From: MFD01213-c1 sp963704405
GTDB taxonomy: Bacteria; Planctomycetota; Phycisphaerae; Tepidisphaerales; Tepidisphaeraceae
Assembly: GCA_963704405.1 (NCBI GenBank)
Contig: OY969903.1
Coordinates: 3,844,001 to 3,908,000, forward strand
Reading direction: 5' to 3'
DNA length: 64,000 nt
Shown: piece after piece, positions 40,257 through 48,029 of the stretch
How positions within the stretch are numbered: position 1 is the first letter of the stretch
Layout: every line of letters begins with the position of its first letter
Notes under the pieces: model-generated
Database searches by the model: none
The model's input: only the letters and a program-made list of their open reading frames with translations
Told to the model about the DNA's origin: nothing
Translations under genes and position numbers: made by a program

Positions 40257-40428
40257 GAGATGCTCGCGATCCGTCGGCGAACGTCAGCCGACGAAGGTAT
40301 CCGGTGAGCTGAAGTGGCACAACAAGGCAGAACAATGCGACGAGCCTATAACAGCACAGAGCCTTGCTTGACTCCCCGCCAGCGGTCAACATAATCCTTC
40401 GTCCCTGGGCAAAGAAAGCCACCCAACC

Positions 40429-40501
40429 GCCCCCATCGTCTAGTGGCCCAGGACAGCCGGTTCTCAGCCGGCGAACAGGGGTTCGACTCCCCTTGGGGGT
40501 A
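40429..40501 (+). tRNA. tRNA-Glu (anticodon CTC)
   Basis: A 73-nt cloverleaf. The acceptor strand GCCCCCA pairs with TGGGGGT. The anticodon stem is GCCGG/CCGGC around the loop TTCTCAG, giving CTC at 40463-40465. The T arm holds GGTTCGACTCC, and A40501 is the discriminator. CCA is not encoded. A terminator follows directly, and the 3 kb downstream have accessory content, so this may be an integration target. Confidence 0.95.
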
Positions 40502-40503
40502 CT

Positions 40504-40530
40504 AAAAGCCCGGATTTTCCGGGCTTTTTT
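40504..40530 (+). terminator. Intrinsic terminator of tRNA-Glu
   Basis: An 11-bp stem (AAAAGCCCGGA at 40504-40514 with its complement at 40518-40528), a 3-base loop and a T6 run ending at 40530, two bases beyond the tRNA. Confidence 0.9.
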
Positions 40531-40757
40531 CATTGCAGAAAATAGTTTCGTCCACTTCCAGCCACCGAAGAAACCACGGCTTACACTGATGGAGCCACGC
40601 CTTTTCTGGCGTTCGGCGAAATTTCACCCTCTACTCCCCCTGTCCCCGCGTTGCTGGTACCGAGGCTGCGATAGGGCAACGGGATTAGTTCCGGCCGCTG
40701 GCCGGTGCTGGGTACCAAGCCGGTGCCAGCCTCTGCCTTCTTCATGGAAAGGCTTTC
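40531..40757. other. Non-coding leader of the accessory island
   Basis: About 230 bp between the tRNA terminator and the first small gene. I see no gene. A partial inverted repeat (GGTACCGAGGCTG near 40657 and GGTACCAAGCCGG near 40711) may be a degraded repeat or an integration scar. I found no second copy of the tRNA 3' end in the island. Confidence 0.4.
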
Positions 40758-41026
40758 ATGATTCTCGATTCTCTCCGTCCGGAAGCTCGGGCGCGGTTAC
40801 GGGGTTATTGTTCGGTCAAGGCGTTCGATGAGCAGCAGTTTGATTATCTATTTGCGCAGCATGGCAGGAGCGGTTCCGACCGATCTTGCTCGATGAAGTT
40901 GTATCAGGTCGTGGTTGCTCGCCGACTGCGAGCGCCAGCGAGCTTGAACCAATTGACGCCGAGAACTTAATCGCAGCGGACCAGCCGAACGGCTGGCTCG
41001 ATTCGTTTAATCAGAACATCGAGTAG
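40758..41026 (+). CDS. Small hypothetical protein, convergent with tcmP (frameshifted in this sequence)
   Basis: The first frame from ATG 40758 begins LDSLRPEARARLRGYC and reads well to LFAQH. It then turns basic and low in quality, while a second frame carries on as WQERFRPILLDEVVSG and ends SFNQNIE at TAG 41026. The whole span is 269 bases, one short of 90 codons; adding one base near 40871 gives an 89-residue acidic protein. Its last 16 bp overlap the end of tcmP on the other strand. I recognise no family. It could be a third part of the island cassette or an unrelated passenger. Confidence 0.5.
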
Positions 41027-42144
41027 TCAAACTCGATCAGCATCCCCATCTGATCGTCGGGATAGGTAGCCGGCCGCCGGCCCGCGGGCGGCTTGATCGG
41101 TTTCGCGGTACCGGACCGCTCAAGTTTAGCCAAGGCGGTTTTGAACAGGTAGGCAGGCGTCTCGGTGAGCGCCCACTCCTTGATGGCAAGCACAGACATC
41201 GTTCGTCCGGCTAGGCGCTTTCGCATATCCGCCTCAAGGCGATCATCGCCGTACGCCACCAACAAGCTCAACTGATTCAATCCGTGCTCGTCCGAGAAGT
41301 AGAAACCGCCCGTCGTGTCGACCTTCCACATCGCCTTCTTCATTTCCTCGAGGCCGCGCAGTGAGTTAGTGCAGAAAAATAACCAGCAGATATGGCGGGA
41401 ATTTTCGTCAGCCATCGCGAACGGCCAGACGTATTTGGCTTTAGCCCGCTCTTTCAGACACTTGATGTAAGTGTCCTGCATGAACTGTTGCCGCTCGCGC
41501 GAAGCCATCGCGATAGCGGGCTGCCACTCGGTGCCGCCGAACGCTGTTGTAACGCCGGCGTGCTTGGTTGTGTCCGTGATGAAGCGATCAAGCTCCCGCC
41601 AGAAGAAGAACGACAGCACTTCGCACTGCGGCTGCGCCAGAATCCGCCCGATCAGCTCCATCGGTACGCTGGAGTAACCAAACTGGTCAAGAAAGCAGAG
41701 CGCGGGTCCAAACTTCTGTCGTTTCGCGGCTGCGTCGGCAAGCATCCTGTCGACAATCTCGCGGCAGTCGCCATGGATCGGTGTAGCCTGTCCAACGTTC
41801 TTTGAGGACTTGATCTGAGCCGCGTACGGAGCAAGCCGCTGCGTTAGCTTGTCAAAGCGTTCTTTTTTTGCTTCGATGAAGAACAGATCAACGGGTACGG
41901 GGAATTCGAGAGAGTGATTTAGTGCGGCCTCTAGGGCAAGCAACGGACTACCTTTTTCACCCGTCGCATATCCGCCGGGACCCGCGAAACAATCGAGATA
42001 CTTTATGCCCTGCGATATTGAACCGATGTTCTCAGATTGGCGGGAGAGGATCGGCAACCAAGCGTTCAGATATGCTTGGAGTATCTTGTGCTTAGCGATG
42101 GTGTGCGGATCAGCAGACCATACATCTGGCAGGTTGTCGTTCAT
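41011..42144 (-). CDS. tcmP: Three-Cys-motif partner protein TcmP
   Basis: 377 residues from ATG 42144, chosen for its GGAGGGG ribosome site (42151-42157) and the family-like start MNDNLPDVWSADPHTIAKHK. The family hallmark YLDCFAGPGGY lies at residues 49-59. FLDQFGY and a later MKKAMWKVD also fit TcmP. The DxFAGPGG loop resembles a nucleotide- or SAM-binding Rossmann motif, so a methyltransferase-like activity is possible but only inferred. TcmP proteins are known mainly by constant pairing with a three-Cys-motif (DUF5131) protein. That partner is immediately upstream and overlaps by 35 bp, so the two are surely co-translated. Confidence 0.87.
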   Translation of the reverse strand: MNDNLPDVWSADPHTIAKHKILQAYLNAWLPILSRQSENIGSISQGIKYLDCFAGPGGYATGEKGSPLLALEAALNHSLEFPVPVDLFFIEAKKERFDKLTQRLAPYAAQIKSSKNVGQATPIHGDCREIVDRMLADAAAKRQKFGPALCFLDQFGYSSVPMELIGRILAQPQCEVLSFFFWRELDRFITDTTKHAGVTTAFGGTEWQPAIAMASRERQQFMQDTYIKCLKERAKAKYVWPFAMADENSRHICWLFFCTNSLRGLEEMKKAMWKVDTTGGFYFSDEHGLNQLSLLVAYGDDRLEADMRKRLAGRTMSVLAIKEWALTETPAYLFKTALAKLERSGTAKPIKPPAGRRPATYPDDQMGMLIEFDYSMF

Positions 42145-42877
42145 TAAAAAGCCCCTCCGACATGTCGATGGACTCGGGCATATCATCCCACGGCTTGCCG
42201 TCCAGTATACGACCTGTGGCCTTCTTGTTCACGCCACCCCACTGCTTAAAGAAGAATGGCACATTCTGAGCAATACACCTGTCGCGGATCGTTCGTACCC
42301 ACTGCACTTCCATCGGCCGCGCGCCAGGACCCGACTCTCCGCCGACGATAACCCAGTGGATGCCCGTCAACGGAAGTCGCGGAATCGGTCCAAGCAGTGG
42401 CTCAACGGAGAGAAAACGAATGCCAGCCGGCACTGTCTGCAAGCTCGTCACTCGATGGAGCACGAGGGCGTTTTCGATGCTAGTGCCCATCCAGATATTC
42501 GGAGTCCACTTGAGCCGTGGCGCCAACTCCGCCGTGATCTCCGGCCGCTTCGTTAGCACCTGGAACGTGTGCTGCGGGCAGCGGTTCATCACATCAAATA
42601 CGCGCTCGATAAACTCCGCCGGCACGTCCTTATGAAAGAGGTCGCTCATCGAGTTAACGAAGATGACCCGCGGCCGTTTCCACTTTAGTGGAAGCTCAAT
42701 TGCATCAGGTTGGAGAGTGAGCTTAAAGCCGTTTCGGTACTGCGTCTTGCCCATCGCGCGAAGCCGCTTCGACATCCGTTCCGCGTAGCAGTTCTTGCAC
42801 CCCGTGCTGATCTTCGTGCACCCCGTCACCGGGTTCCACGTCGCCTGGGTCCACTCAATCGTTGATCCAAGTGCCAT
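42110..42877 (-). CDS. DUF5131 / phage Gp37-Gp68 family three-Cys-motif protein
   Basis: 255 residues. The opening TIEWTQATWNPVTGCTKIS and the cysteine set Cys20, Cys27, Cys30 (CX6CX2C, ending CKNCYAERM) define the family. The motif resembles a radical-SAM cluster site with altered spacing. Further family blocks are VIFVNSMSDLFHKD, FQVLTKRPE, WMGTSIEN, FLSVEPLLGP and VIVGGESG, and FFFKQWG near the end. Members are found in phages and mobile regions; the reaction is unknown to me. It is the first gene of the pair with tcmP, next to tRNA-Glu. Its own start has only a weak GGAGAG close to the ATG. Confidence 0.9.
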   Translation of the reverse strand: MALGSTIEWTQATWNPVTGCTKISTGCKNCYAERMSKRLRAMGKTQYRNGFKLTLQPDAIELPLKWKRPRVIFVNSMSDLFHKDVPAEFIERVFDVMNRCPQHTFQVLTKRPEITAELAPRLKWTPNIWMGTSIENALVLHRVTSLQTVPAGIRFLSVEPLLGPIPRLPLTGIHWVIVGGESGPGARPMEVQWVRTIRDRCIAQNVPFFFKQWGGVNKKATGRILDGKPWDDMPESIDMSEGLFNERQPARCMVC

Positions 42878-43180
42878 GGGCTCTCCGTAGCCAGTTCATA
42901 CCCAAACGGATTCCTAACGTCAACAATAATCTTGACAAAGTGGTATCGGTCCGTTCTGTCCCATAAGTTGAGCGGAAGCCTATTGATCCGAGCGCTACCC
43001 TGGCATACGGCGCGAGCTTCTTAACAGCTTTTCCCCGGATTGCCCACACTGCATGTCGAAAGTTCTGGCACTTCGCACCCCGCCAACCTTCAATCCCGCG
43101 CGGCCGATGGTGGCCGAACAAAGGAACGAAATTGGCTTGTTCACTAGCACGCCCCGGTGTGCCCAACGTATCAGCAGCGA
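42878..43180. other. Non-coding part of the accessory island
   Basis: About 300 bp upstream of the DUF5131 gene with no supported gene on either strand. It should hold the promoter of the TcmP cassette, but I cannot mark convincing boxes. Confidence 0.4.
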
Positions 43181-43380
43181 ATGAGAAAGGGGAAACGGAG
43201 CGAGGGCACCGTCCTGGGGTTGGTCCTGCTCGCTGCGGAGTCGCGTTAATCTTCACCGTCCCGTGCTTCGGCTGGGTCATCGGCGGGCTGCTCGCGATCC
43301 TGTCGTTCTTCGTGATCGGCGGGAATTACAAGAAGGTCTGGCGCTGCAAGGCGTGCAAGATCGTTATTCCACGGGGATGA
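43181..43380 (+). CDS. Small two-helix membrane protein with a Cys pair (frameshifted in this sequence)
   Basis: From ATG 43181 the first frame reads MRKGKRSEGTVLGLVLLAA and then derails. The next frame continues GVALIFTVPCFGWVIGG and LLAILSFFVIGG and ends WRCKACKIVIPRG at 43380. The span is 200 bases, one short of 67 codons. Adding one G near 43240 (GCGG to GCGGG) joins the halves into a 66-residue protein with two membrane helices and a C-terminal CKAC pair that could be half of a zinc ribbon. It ends 3 bp before the next ORF. Function unknown. Confidence 0.5.
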
Positions 43381-43383
43381 GCG

Positions 43384-43579
43384 ATGGCCAAGTTTCGACT
43401 CGGACAGCTACTGGCTACCCCCGGCGTACTCGAGACGGCGGCCGGCGAGGATATTCGGAAGTACATTGGTGGGCACGCGGTTCTTCTCCGCGTACCACCT
43501 GACCAACGGCACGAAGGTCTGGATCATCATGGAAGCGGACCGCTCGGCAACTACGGTGCTGCTACCAGATCAGTATTGA
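43384..43579 (+). pseudogene. Remnant of a plasmid-type small protein (TEADRS...LLPxEY family)
   Basis: The start MAKFRLGQLLATPGVLE in one frame and the end RFFSAYHLTNGTKVWIIMEA followed by DRSATTVLLPDQY in another match the two ends of a small protein family common on plasmids and integrated elements. The family usually has about 100 residues, with a conserved HxxGDWG segment in the middle. That segment is missing and the halves are out of frame, so about 25-40 codons were deleted around 43466-43476. Unlike the other frameshifted genes, one base cannot repair it, so this is a true broken gene. It marks the region as former mobile DNA. Confidence 0.7.
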
Positions 43580-43708
43580 CCGCGAAACCAGTAGTTTTTG
43601 TGCGCCCTTTATAAGGATTCTCAAAGAATCCTCCAAAGCCTGCCTCACCTCATTGAATTAAGATCGGCGGATGAAAACATCTCGCGCAGCCTCTATATCG
43701 ACCTTATT

Positions 43709-44110
43709 TCACTCCTTGGCCAGGTATTGCTCGTCGCTGACCTTCTCCATCCAGTCGACGGGCTTGCCGTTCAGCTTTTCCTGGATGGCGATGTGCGTCA
43801 TCGCGGTTGTAGAGGTCGCGCCGTGCCAGTGCTTTTCGCCGGGGGGGAACCAGATGACATCGCCAGGGCGGATTTCCTCGATGGAGCCGCCTTCTCGCTG
43901 GACCCAGCCGCAGCCGGCGGTGACGATGAGGGTTTGACCGAGCGGGTGGGTATGCCAGGCAGTGCGGGCGCCGGGTTCGAAGGTGACGCTGGCGCCGGTG
44001 ACCCTCGCGGGGTCGGAGCGATCGAACAGCGGATCGAGGCGAACGGCGCCGGTGAACCAGTCCGCCGGGCCTTTGCCGGAAGGGCGGGAACCGCATTGCT
44101 GGATGTCCAT
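43709..44110 (-). CDS. Cupin-fold protein
   Basis: 133 residues from ATG 44110 with AGGAG just upstream. Cupin motif 1 is GARTAWHTHPLGQTLIVTAG and motif 2 PGDVIWFPPGEKHWHGA; together they supply three or four histidines for a metal in a small beta-barrel. It resembles the single-domain cupins near quercetin dioxygenase- and (R)-mandelonitrile-lyase-like proteins. No substrate can be given. It is the first ordinary gene after the accessory island. Confidence 0.85.
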   Translation of the reverse strand: MDIQQCGSRPSGKGPADWFTGAVRLDPLFDRSDPARVTGASVTFEPGARTAWHTHPLGQTLIVTAGCGWVQREGGSIEEIRPGDVIWFPPGEKHWHGATSTTAMTHIAIQEKLNGKPVDWMEKVSDEQYLAKE

Positions 44111-44206
44111 TTGTGTTCTCCTTTGGACCGCATTTCGAAAGTTTTTTTTGGAGTAGCAAAGATTAGCGGAGGCGGCCCTTAGCACGTTGGATTTGAGAGG
44201 GCGGCG

Positions 44207-44524
44207 TCAGCCGGCGGAATCTTCGTCACCGCCGATGACTTTGGGGACTTTGAAGAAGGGGCCGTCCGTTTCTGGAGCGTTTTGGAGGACTTTGTCCAGC
44301 GGCAGGCTGGGCTCGACGACGTCTTCGCGCAGGACGTTATGCAGCGGCAACGCATGAGCCATCGGTTCGACGCTGCTGACGTCGACTTCGCCGATCTTGG
44401 CGACGTATTCCAAGATCGATTCCAACTGGCTGGTCAGTTTCTCAATGCGCTGCTCCGGAAGCTGGAGGCGGGCGAGGACGGCGACGGTGCGAACGTCGGC
44501 AGCGGTGATCTTTTGGTCAGACAT
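44207..44524 (-). CDS. gatC: Aspartyl/glutamyl-tRNA amidotransferase subunit C
   Basis: 105 residues. GatC wraps around GatA and stabilises the GatCAB complex that converts Glu-tRNA(Gln) and Asp-tRNA(Asn) to the correct amides. Family features are the N-terminal VRTVAVLARLQLPEQ helix, the LxxILEYVAKIGEVD segment, VEPMAHALPLHNVLREDVV and PETDGPFFKVPKVI at the end. The gatA gene is not adjacent; the next gene on this strand is a cupin. Confidence 0.94.
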   Translation of the reverse strand: MSDQKITAADVRTVAVLARLQLPEQRIEKLTSQLESILEYVAKIGEVDVSSVEPMAHALPLHNVLREDVVEPSLPLDKVLQNAPETDGPFFKVPKVIGGDEDSAG

Positions 44525-44530
44525 GGGGTG

Positions 44531-44564
44531 AATGGTAAATGGTAAATGGTAAATGGTAAATGGA
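44531..44564. repeat. Tandem heptamer repeat AATGGTA x4.9
   Basis: Four perfect copies of AATGGTA and a partial fifth lie between gatC and a long palindrome, just upstream of the gatC start. Their reverse complement matches the CCATTTA-type tract at 16791. Confidence 0.9.
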
Positions 44565-44582
44565 AGAAGGATGGGTTGGATT

Positions 44583-44630
44583 ATAAAACGGCAAATGGAC
44601 CGGAAGGTTCCGGTCCATTTGCCGTTTTAT
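44583..44630 (-). terminator. Perfect 23-bp palindrome between rpmB and gatC
   Basis: Positions 44583-44605 pair exactly with 44608-44630 around a 2-base centre (arms contain ACGGCAAATGGACCGG). It lies 27 bp past the rpmB stop and could end rpmB transcription or protect its 3' end. The arms contain the CAAATGG unit of the neighbouring heptamers, so it may have grown from the repeat. Confidence 0.65.
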
Positions 44631-44656
44631 ATTTGCCAGGGGTTTGAGCGATGGGC

Positions 44657-44917
44657 TCAAGCGGCGACGGGCTTAGTGTATTTTCGGCGGACGGGTTTGG
44701 TCACGAGGCCTTGCTTGATGGCCTTGGCGCTGACCTTGATGCGGAGGACCTGACCGTCGATGACAGCGCGGACCTTTTGGATATTGGGCTTGAATTTGCG
44801 GGCGGTGATCCCGGTCACCTTGGTGCCGACACCGCCAAGATACTTGGCCTTGCCGCGATGGGTGATCTGGTTTCCGAACGTGGTCTTCTTGCCGGTGAAA
44901 TAACAAACGCGTGGCAT
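44657..44917 (-). CDS. rpmB: 50S ribosomal protein L28
   Basis: 86 residues from ATG 44917 with AGAGG upstream. The start CYFTGKKTTFGNQITHRG is the L28 signature, and KVRAVIDGQVLRIKVSAKAI is the second family block. Compared with the usual 60-78 residues it has an insert of about 15 residues (YLGGVGTKVTGITARK) and a short basic tail. It has only one of the Cys residues seen in zinc-binding L28 types. It appears to be a single-gene unit with a strong 3' palindrome. Confidence 0.92.
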   Translation of the reverse strand: MPRVCYFTGKKTTFGNQITHRGKAKYLGGVGTKVTGITARKFKPNIQKVRAVIDGQVLRIKVSAKAIKQGLVTKPVRRKYTKPVAA

Positions 44918-45110
44918 CGCAAACCTCTTTTTTTGATTCCAAAATTCGAGCCGGGCAGTATAGGAAGAGGTTGGCGTGGCTGCAAGGGATGGGGCGCGGG
45001 GTTTTTCCGGATGAAACAAATGGAACAAAATCCAACGTTTAAAGAATTTTGCCTGATATGGGAGGGTTTTACTGAAGCCACCCTCGCGGGGGAAAGGGAT
45101 TAGGGTTATC

Positions 45111-45138
45111 TTGAGCGGCGGCGGACAATTATTATAGT
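45111..45138 (+). promoter_or_regulatory. Predicted promoter of the UDP-glucose pyrophosphorylase-like gene
   Basis: TTGAGC (45111-45116) and TATAGT (45133-45138) are separated by 16 bp, 66 bp before the ATG. Each box matches its sigma-70 consensus at 4 or 5 of 6 bases. Confidence 0.4.
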
Positions 45139-45203
45139 AAGCGCAATAATTAAGGCGATCGTTTGGGTGGAGCTATTGCAGGTCTTGGAATGGAGTTTGA
45201 TTC

Positions 45204-46160
45204 ATGGCGAAAGTTCGCAAAGCGGTGATCACGGCGGCAGGTCGCGGGACGCGGCAGTATCCGGCATCGACGGCGGTTCAAAAGGAAATGTTTCCCCTGG
45301 TAGATCGAGATGGGCTGACCAAACCCGTGATTCAGATCATTGGTGAGGAGGCGATCGATTCAGGGATCGAGCAGATCTGTATCATCACTCAGCCGGGGGA
45401 AGAGCATCTGTATCGCGATTATTTCAAGCGGCTGGATGACAACATGGTGAAGGCGTTTCGCGGGAAGGACTGGGCGATCCTGGAAAGCGAAAAGCTGGGA
45501 GCATTTGGAGAGCGGCTGAGCTTTGCGGAGCAGCATACGCCGGAAGGGTTTGGTCATGCGGTGTATCAGGCGAAGGATTTTGTGGGGGATGAGCCGTTCC
45601 TGCTGCTGCTGGGAGATCACATTTATATTAGTGAAATCAAGGATCGCTGCGCGCGGCAACTGATCAAGGTATATGAGCAATACATGCTGGATGCGGTGAC
45701 GGGTGTGCAGCCTACGGTGGAGCGGCTGCTGCATTTGTTTGGAGTGCTGAAGGGTGAGCCGGTGGATGCCGGCCGCGGGATTTACAAGGCGGAGACGATT
45801 ATCGAGAAGCCTTCGGTGGAAATCGCCCGCGAGAAATTGGCGACGGCGGGATTGCCGGCGGGAAATTACCTGGCGCATTTCGGCATGCACGTATTCAGCC
45901 CGCGAATTTTTGATTCGCTGGAATATCTGATTAAGAACAACATCCGCGAGAAAAACGAGATTCAGTTGACGGCAGCGCAGGAGCATCTGCGCCAGAACTG
46001 CGATAAATACTGGGCCGTGGTGACGCAGGGGCAGCGGTATGACACGGGGATTCCTTATGGGTTGATGGAGACACAGTTGGCGCTGGCGCTGAATGGGATC
46101 CATCGGACGGAAATCTGTGAGGCGATTGCGCGAATCCTGGCGATGCAGGTGAAGAATTAG
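45204..46160 (+). CDS. galU: UTP-glucose-1-phosphate uridylyltransferase-like nucleotidyltransferase
   Basis: 318 residues. The N-terminal nucleotide-binding loop is AAGRGTRQYPAS followed by QKEMFPLVDRDG, the GalU-type variant of the G-x-G-T-R motif with the catalytic Lys-Glu-Met. Further blocks are PEGFGHAVYQAKDFVGDEPF, LLGDHIY and the YDTGIPYG near the end. The enzyme would make UDP-glucose for envelope polysaccharides. The loop departs from classical GalU (GLGTRFLPATK), so a related sugar-nucleotide specificity is possible. Confidence 0.85.
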   Translation: MAKVRKAVITAAGRGTRQYPASTAVQKEMFPLVDRDGLTKPVIQIIGEEAIDSGIEQICIITQPGEEHLYRDYFKRLDDNMVKAFRGKDWAILESEKLGAFGERLSFAEQHTPEGFGHAVYQAKDFVGDEPFLLLLGDHIYISEIKDRCARQLIKVYEQYMLDAVTGVQPTVERLLHLFGVLKGEPVDAGRGIYKAETIIEKPSVEIAREKLATAGLPAGNYLAHFGMHVFSPRIFDSLEYLIKNNIREKNEIQLTAAQEHLRQNCDKYWAVVTQGQRYDTGIPYGLMETQLALALNGIHRTEICEAIARILAMQVKN

Positions 46161-46195
46161 GTCTCGTTGAATTTCAACAAAATGTGCGGGTGGTT

Positions 46196-46260
46196 TACCA
46201 TGGACACACGGAGGGACGAAGAAGAGGGTTTTAGCCACAGATGCACACGGACAAGAAAGA
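46196..46260. repeat. Dispersed intergenic repeat remnant (CACACGGA / CACAGATG type)
   Basis: The stretch includes GGACACACGGAGG and TTAGCCACAGATGCACACGG, resembling intergenic repeats that many environmental genomes share. It fills the gap between the uridylyltransferase and the ClC gene. Confidence 0.45.
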
Positions 46261-46270
46261 ATAGAGGGGT

Positions 46271-47625
46271 ATGGGCCAGCGCTGGAATTTGCGGGAGCAT
46301 GTGTCGCTGGGGCTTTACCTGGTTCGGTGGCTTTTGATCGCCATTCCGGTGGGGGCGGTGATCGGGTCGGGGGTCGCATTGTTTCTGTGGGGGCTGGATT
46401 GGGCGACGCGGGCGCGGTGGGATCATCCCTGGCTGCTGTTTCTGCTGCCGGTGGCGGGCGCAGGGATTGGAGGAATGTATCAATTTTTTGGGAAGGGCGT
46501 GGAGGGAGGGAACAATTTGATTGTGGATGAGATTCATGAGCCGGGCGGCGGCGTGCCGGCGCGGATGGCGCCGCTGGTTTTGATCGGGACTGTGGTTACC
46601 CACCTGTTTGGCGGGTCAGCGGGTGCGAAGGGACGGCGGTGCAGATGGGGGGGAGCATGGCGAGCACGGTATGCCGGTGGTTGCGGTTTGGTGAGGAGGA
46701 CACCAGGACGCTGCTGATGGCGGGCGTGGCGGCGGGTTTCGGGGCGGTGTTTGGGACGCCGCTGACGGGCGCGATTTTTGCGCTGGAGGTTTTGGCGATT
46801 GGGCGGATGAGTTATGAGGCGCTGATTCCTTGTCTTATTGCAAGCGTTGCGGGGGACTATGCGACGACCGCGTGGGGCATTCATCATATGCAGTACCATG
46901 TGAGTTCACTCGCGCATCTGAATGTGATCTCAGTGTCTCCCCGATTGAATGGGTTGCTCGTGGGGAAGGTGGGATTGGCGGGGGCGATTTTTGGGCTGGC
47001 GAGTGTTTTGTTTACGGAGCTGACGCATGGTTTTGGCGCGTTGTTTAAGAAGGTGATCCGGTCGCCGCTGGCGCGGCCGGCGGTTGGGGGCGCGATTGTG
47101 ATTGGGTTGGTTTATCTGCTGGGGACACAGGCCTATCTGGGACTGGGTGTGACGGCGGATCCGCATCATCCGGAGCAGGTCTCGATTTTGTCGAGCTTTA
47201 ATGCGGGGGGAGCTTCGCCGTGGAGCTGGTGGTGGAAGATACTTTTTACGGCGGTGACGTTGGGGAGCGGTTTTAAGGGCGGCGAAGTGACGCCGCTGTT
47301 TTTTGTGGGGGCGGCGTGAGGAAATATGCTGGCGGGGGTTCTGCATGCGCCGGTGGATTTATTTGCAGGGCTGGGATTTGTGGCAGTGTTTGCGGGGGCG
47401 ACGAATACACCGCTGGCCTGCACGATGATGGGAATCGAGTTGTTCGGGGGGAGCAGCGGGGAATTGATGTCGTCGGGGTTTGTGGTTTATCTGGCGGTGG
47501 CTTGTTTTATTTCATATCTCATCAGCGGGCATTCGGGGATTTATCTTTCACAGCAGATTGGGACGCCGAAGATGGGCAGGAGGTTGCCCGGCGATGCAGC
47601 GCTTCAGCCTGCTCGAAGAGGGTAA
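46271..47625 (+). CDS. ClC-family chloride channel/antiporter (frameshift and in-frame stop in this sequence)
   Basis: Three pieces form one ClC protein of about 451 residues. The first (to about 46626) has two helices and VTHLFGGSAG. Adding one C there restores the pore motif GREGTAVQMGGSMA. The second piece has GFGAVFGTPLTGAIFALEV, and KGGEVTPLFFVGAA near its end. A TGA at 47317-47319 then interrupts a frame that goes straight on as GNMLAGVLHAPVDL and FAGATNTPLACTMMGIELFG, all conserved in ClC. The frameshift looks like the other single-base errors; the TGA needs a separate cause. If both are real this is a pseudogene. Confidence 0.8.
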
Positions 47626-48029
47626 GCGAGCAGAAGAGTGGGCATATCGGTTTCCGGAATGCCGTTTAAATTCAGACTCGCCGCCGGCTTCGCGAAAAGA
47701 TCGCGGGGAAAACGGCGAAAATGAATGAATCGCACAGCACACCTTGCGAAAAAAAATCCCCGCGCAAGTGGATGGAGTTGATAGCATAACTACTGATGTG
47801 TGCTTGCGCTGCATGGCGAGATTTTGATGAAACGGCGAAGCAGGCGGGCGTCCTGATTCGAACGGATCGAGCAATTCCACGGTATCGCATCGAACCGATG
47901 GCGATGAATTCGCGTAAGTCCAGAACGCATTCAATAGATGATCGCCTTTGTGATGGCGATAATTGGAGTGACGATCGGTTCAAACCCCATCTGTCGCGGT
48001 GATCGTGTTTCCTGGAAGGTTCGTGCAAT
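47626..48029. other. Intergenic region between the ClC gene and the Crp/Fnr gene
   Basis: About 400 bp without a supported gene. Short frames on both strands have no family character. A CCCCGCGC/GCGCGGGG-type partial hairpin is absent; I see nothing further to mark. Confidence 0.4.

Noticed and set aside
40429..43700. Possible attL/attR duplication of the tRNA-Glu 3' end around the island
   Set aside because: I searched by eye for the GGTTCGACTCCCCTTGGG segment downstream and found no second copy, and no integrase gene is present. The tRNA is only a plausible target.
44531..44564. CRISPR-like array
   Set aside because: The repeats are uninterrupted 7-bp tandem units without spacers, and no cas genes are in the window.
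47317..47319. TGA in the ClC gene read as selenocysteine or as a recoded codon
   Set aside because: No SECIS-like hairpin is evident after the TGA, family members have a hydrophobic residue there, and many other genes in the window end normally with TGA.
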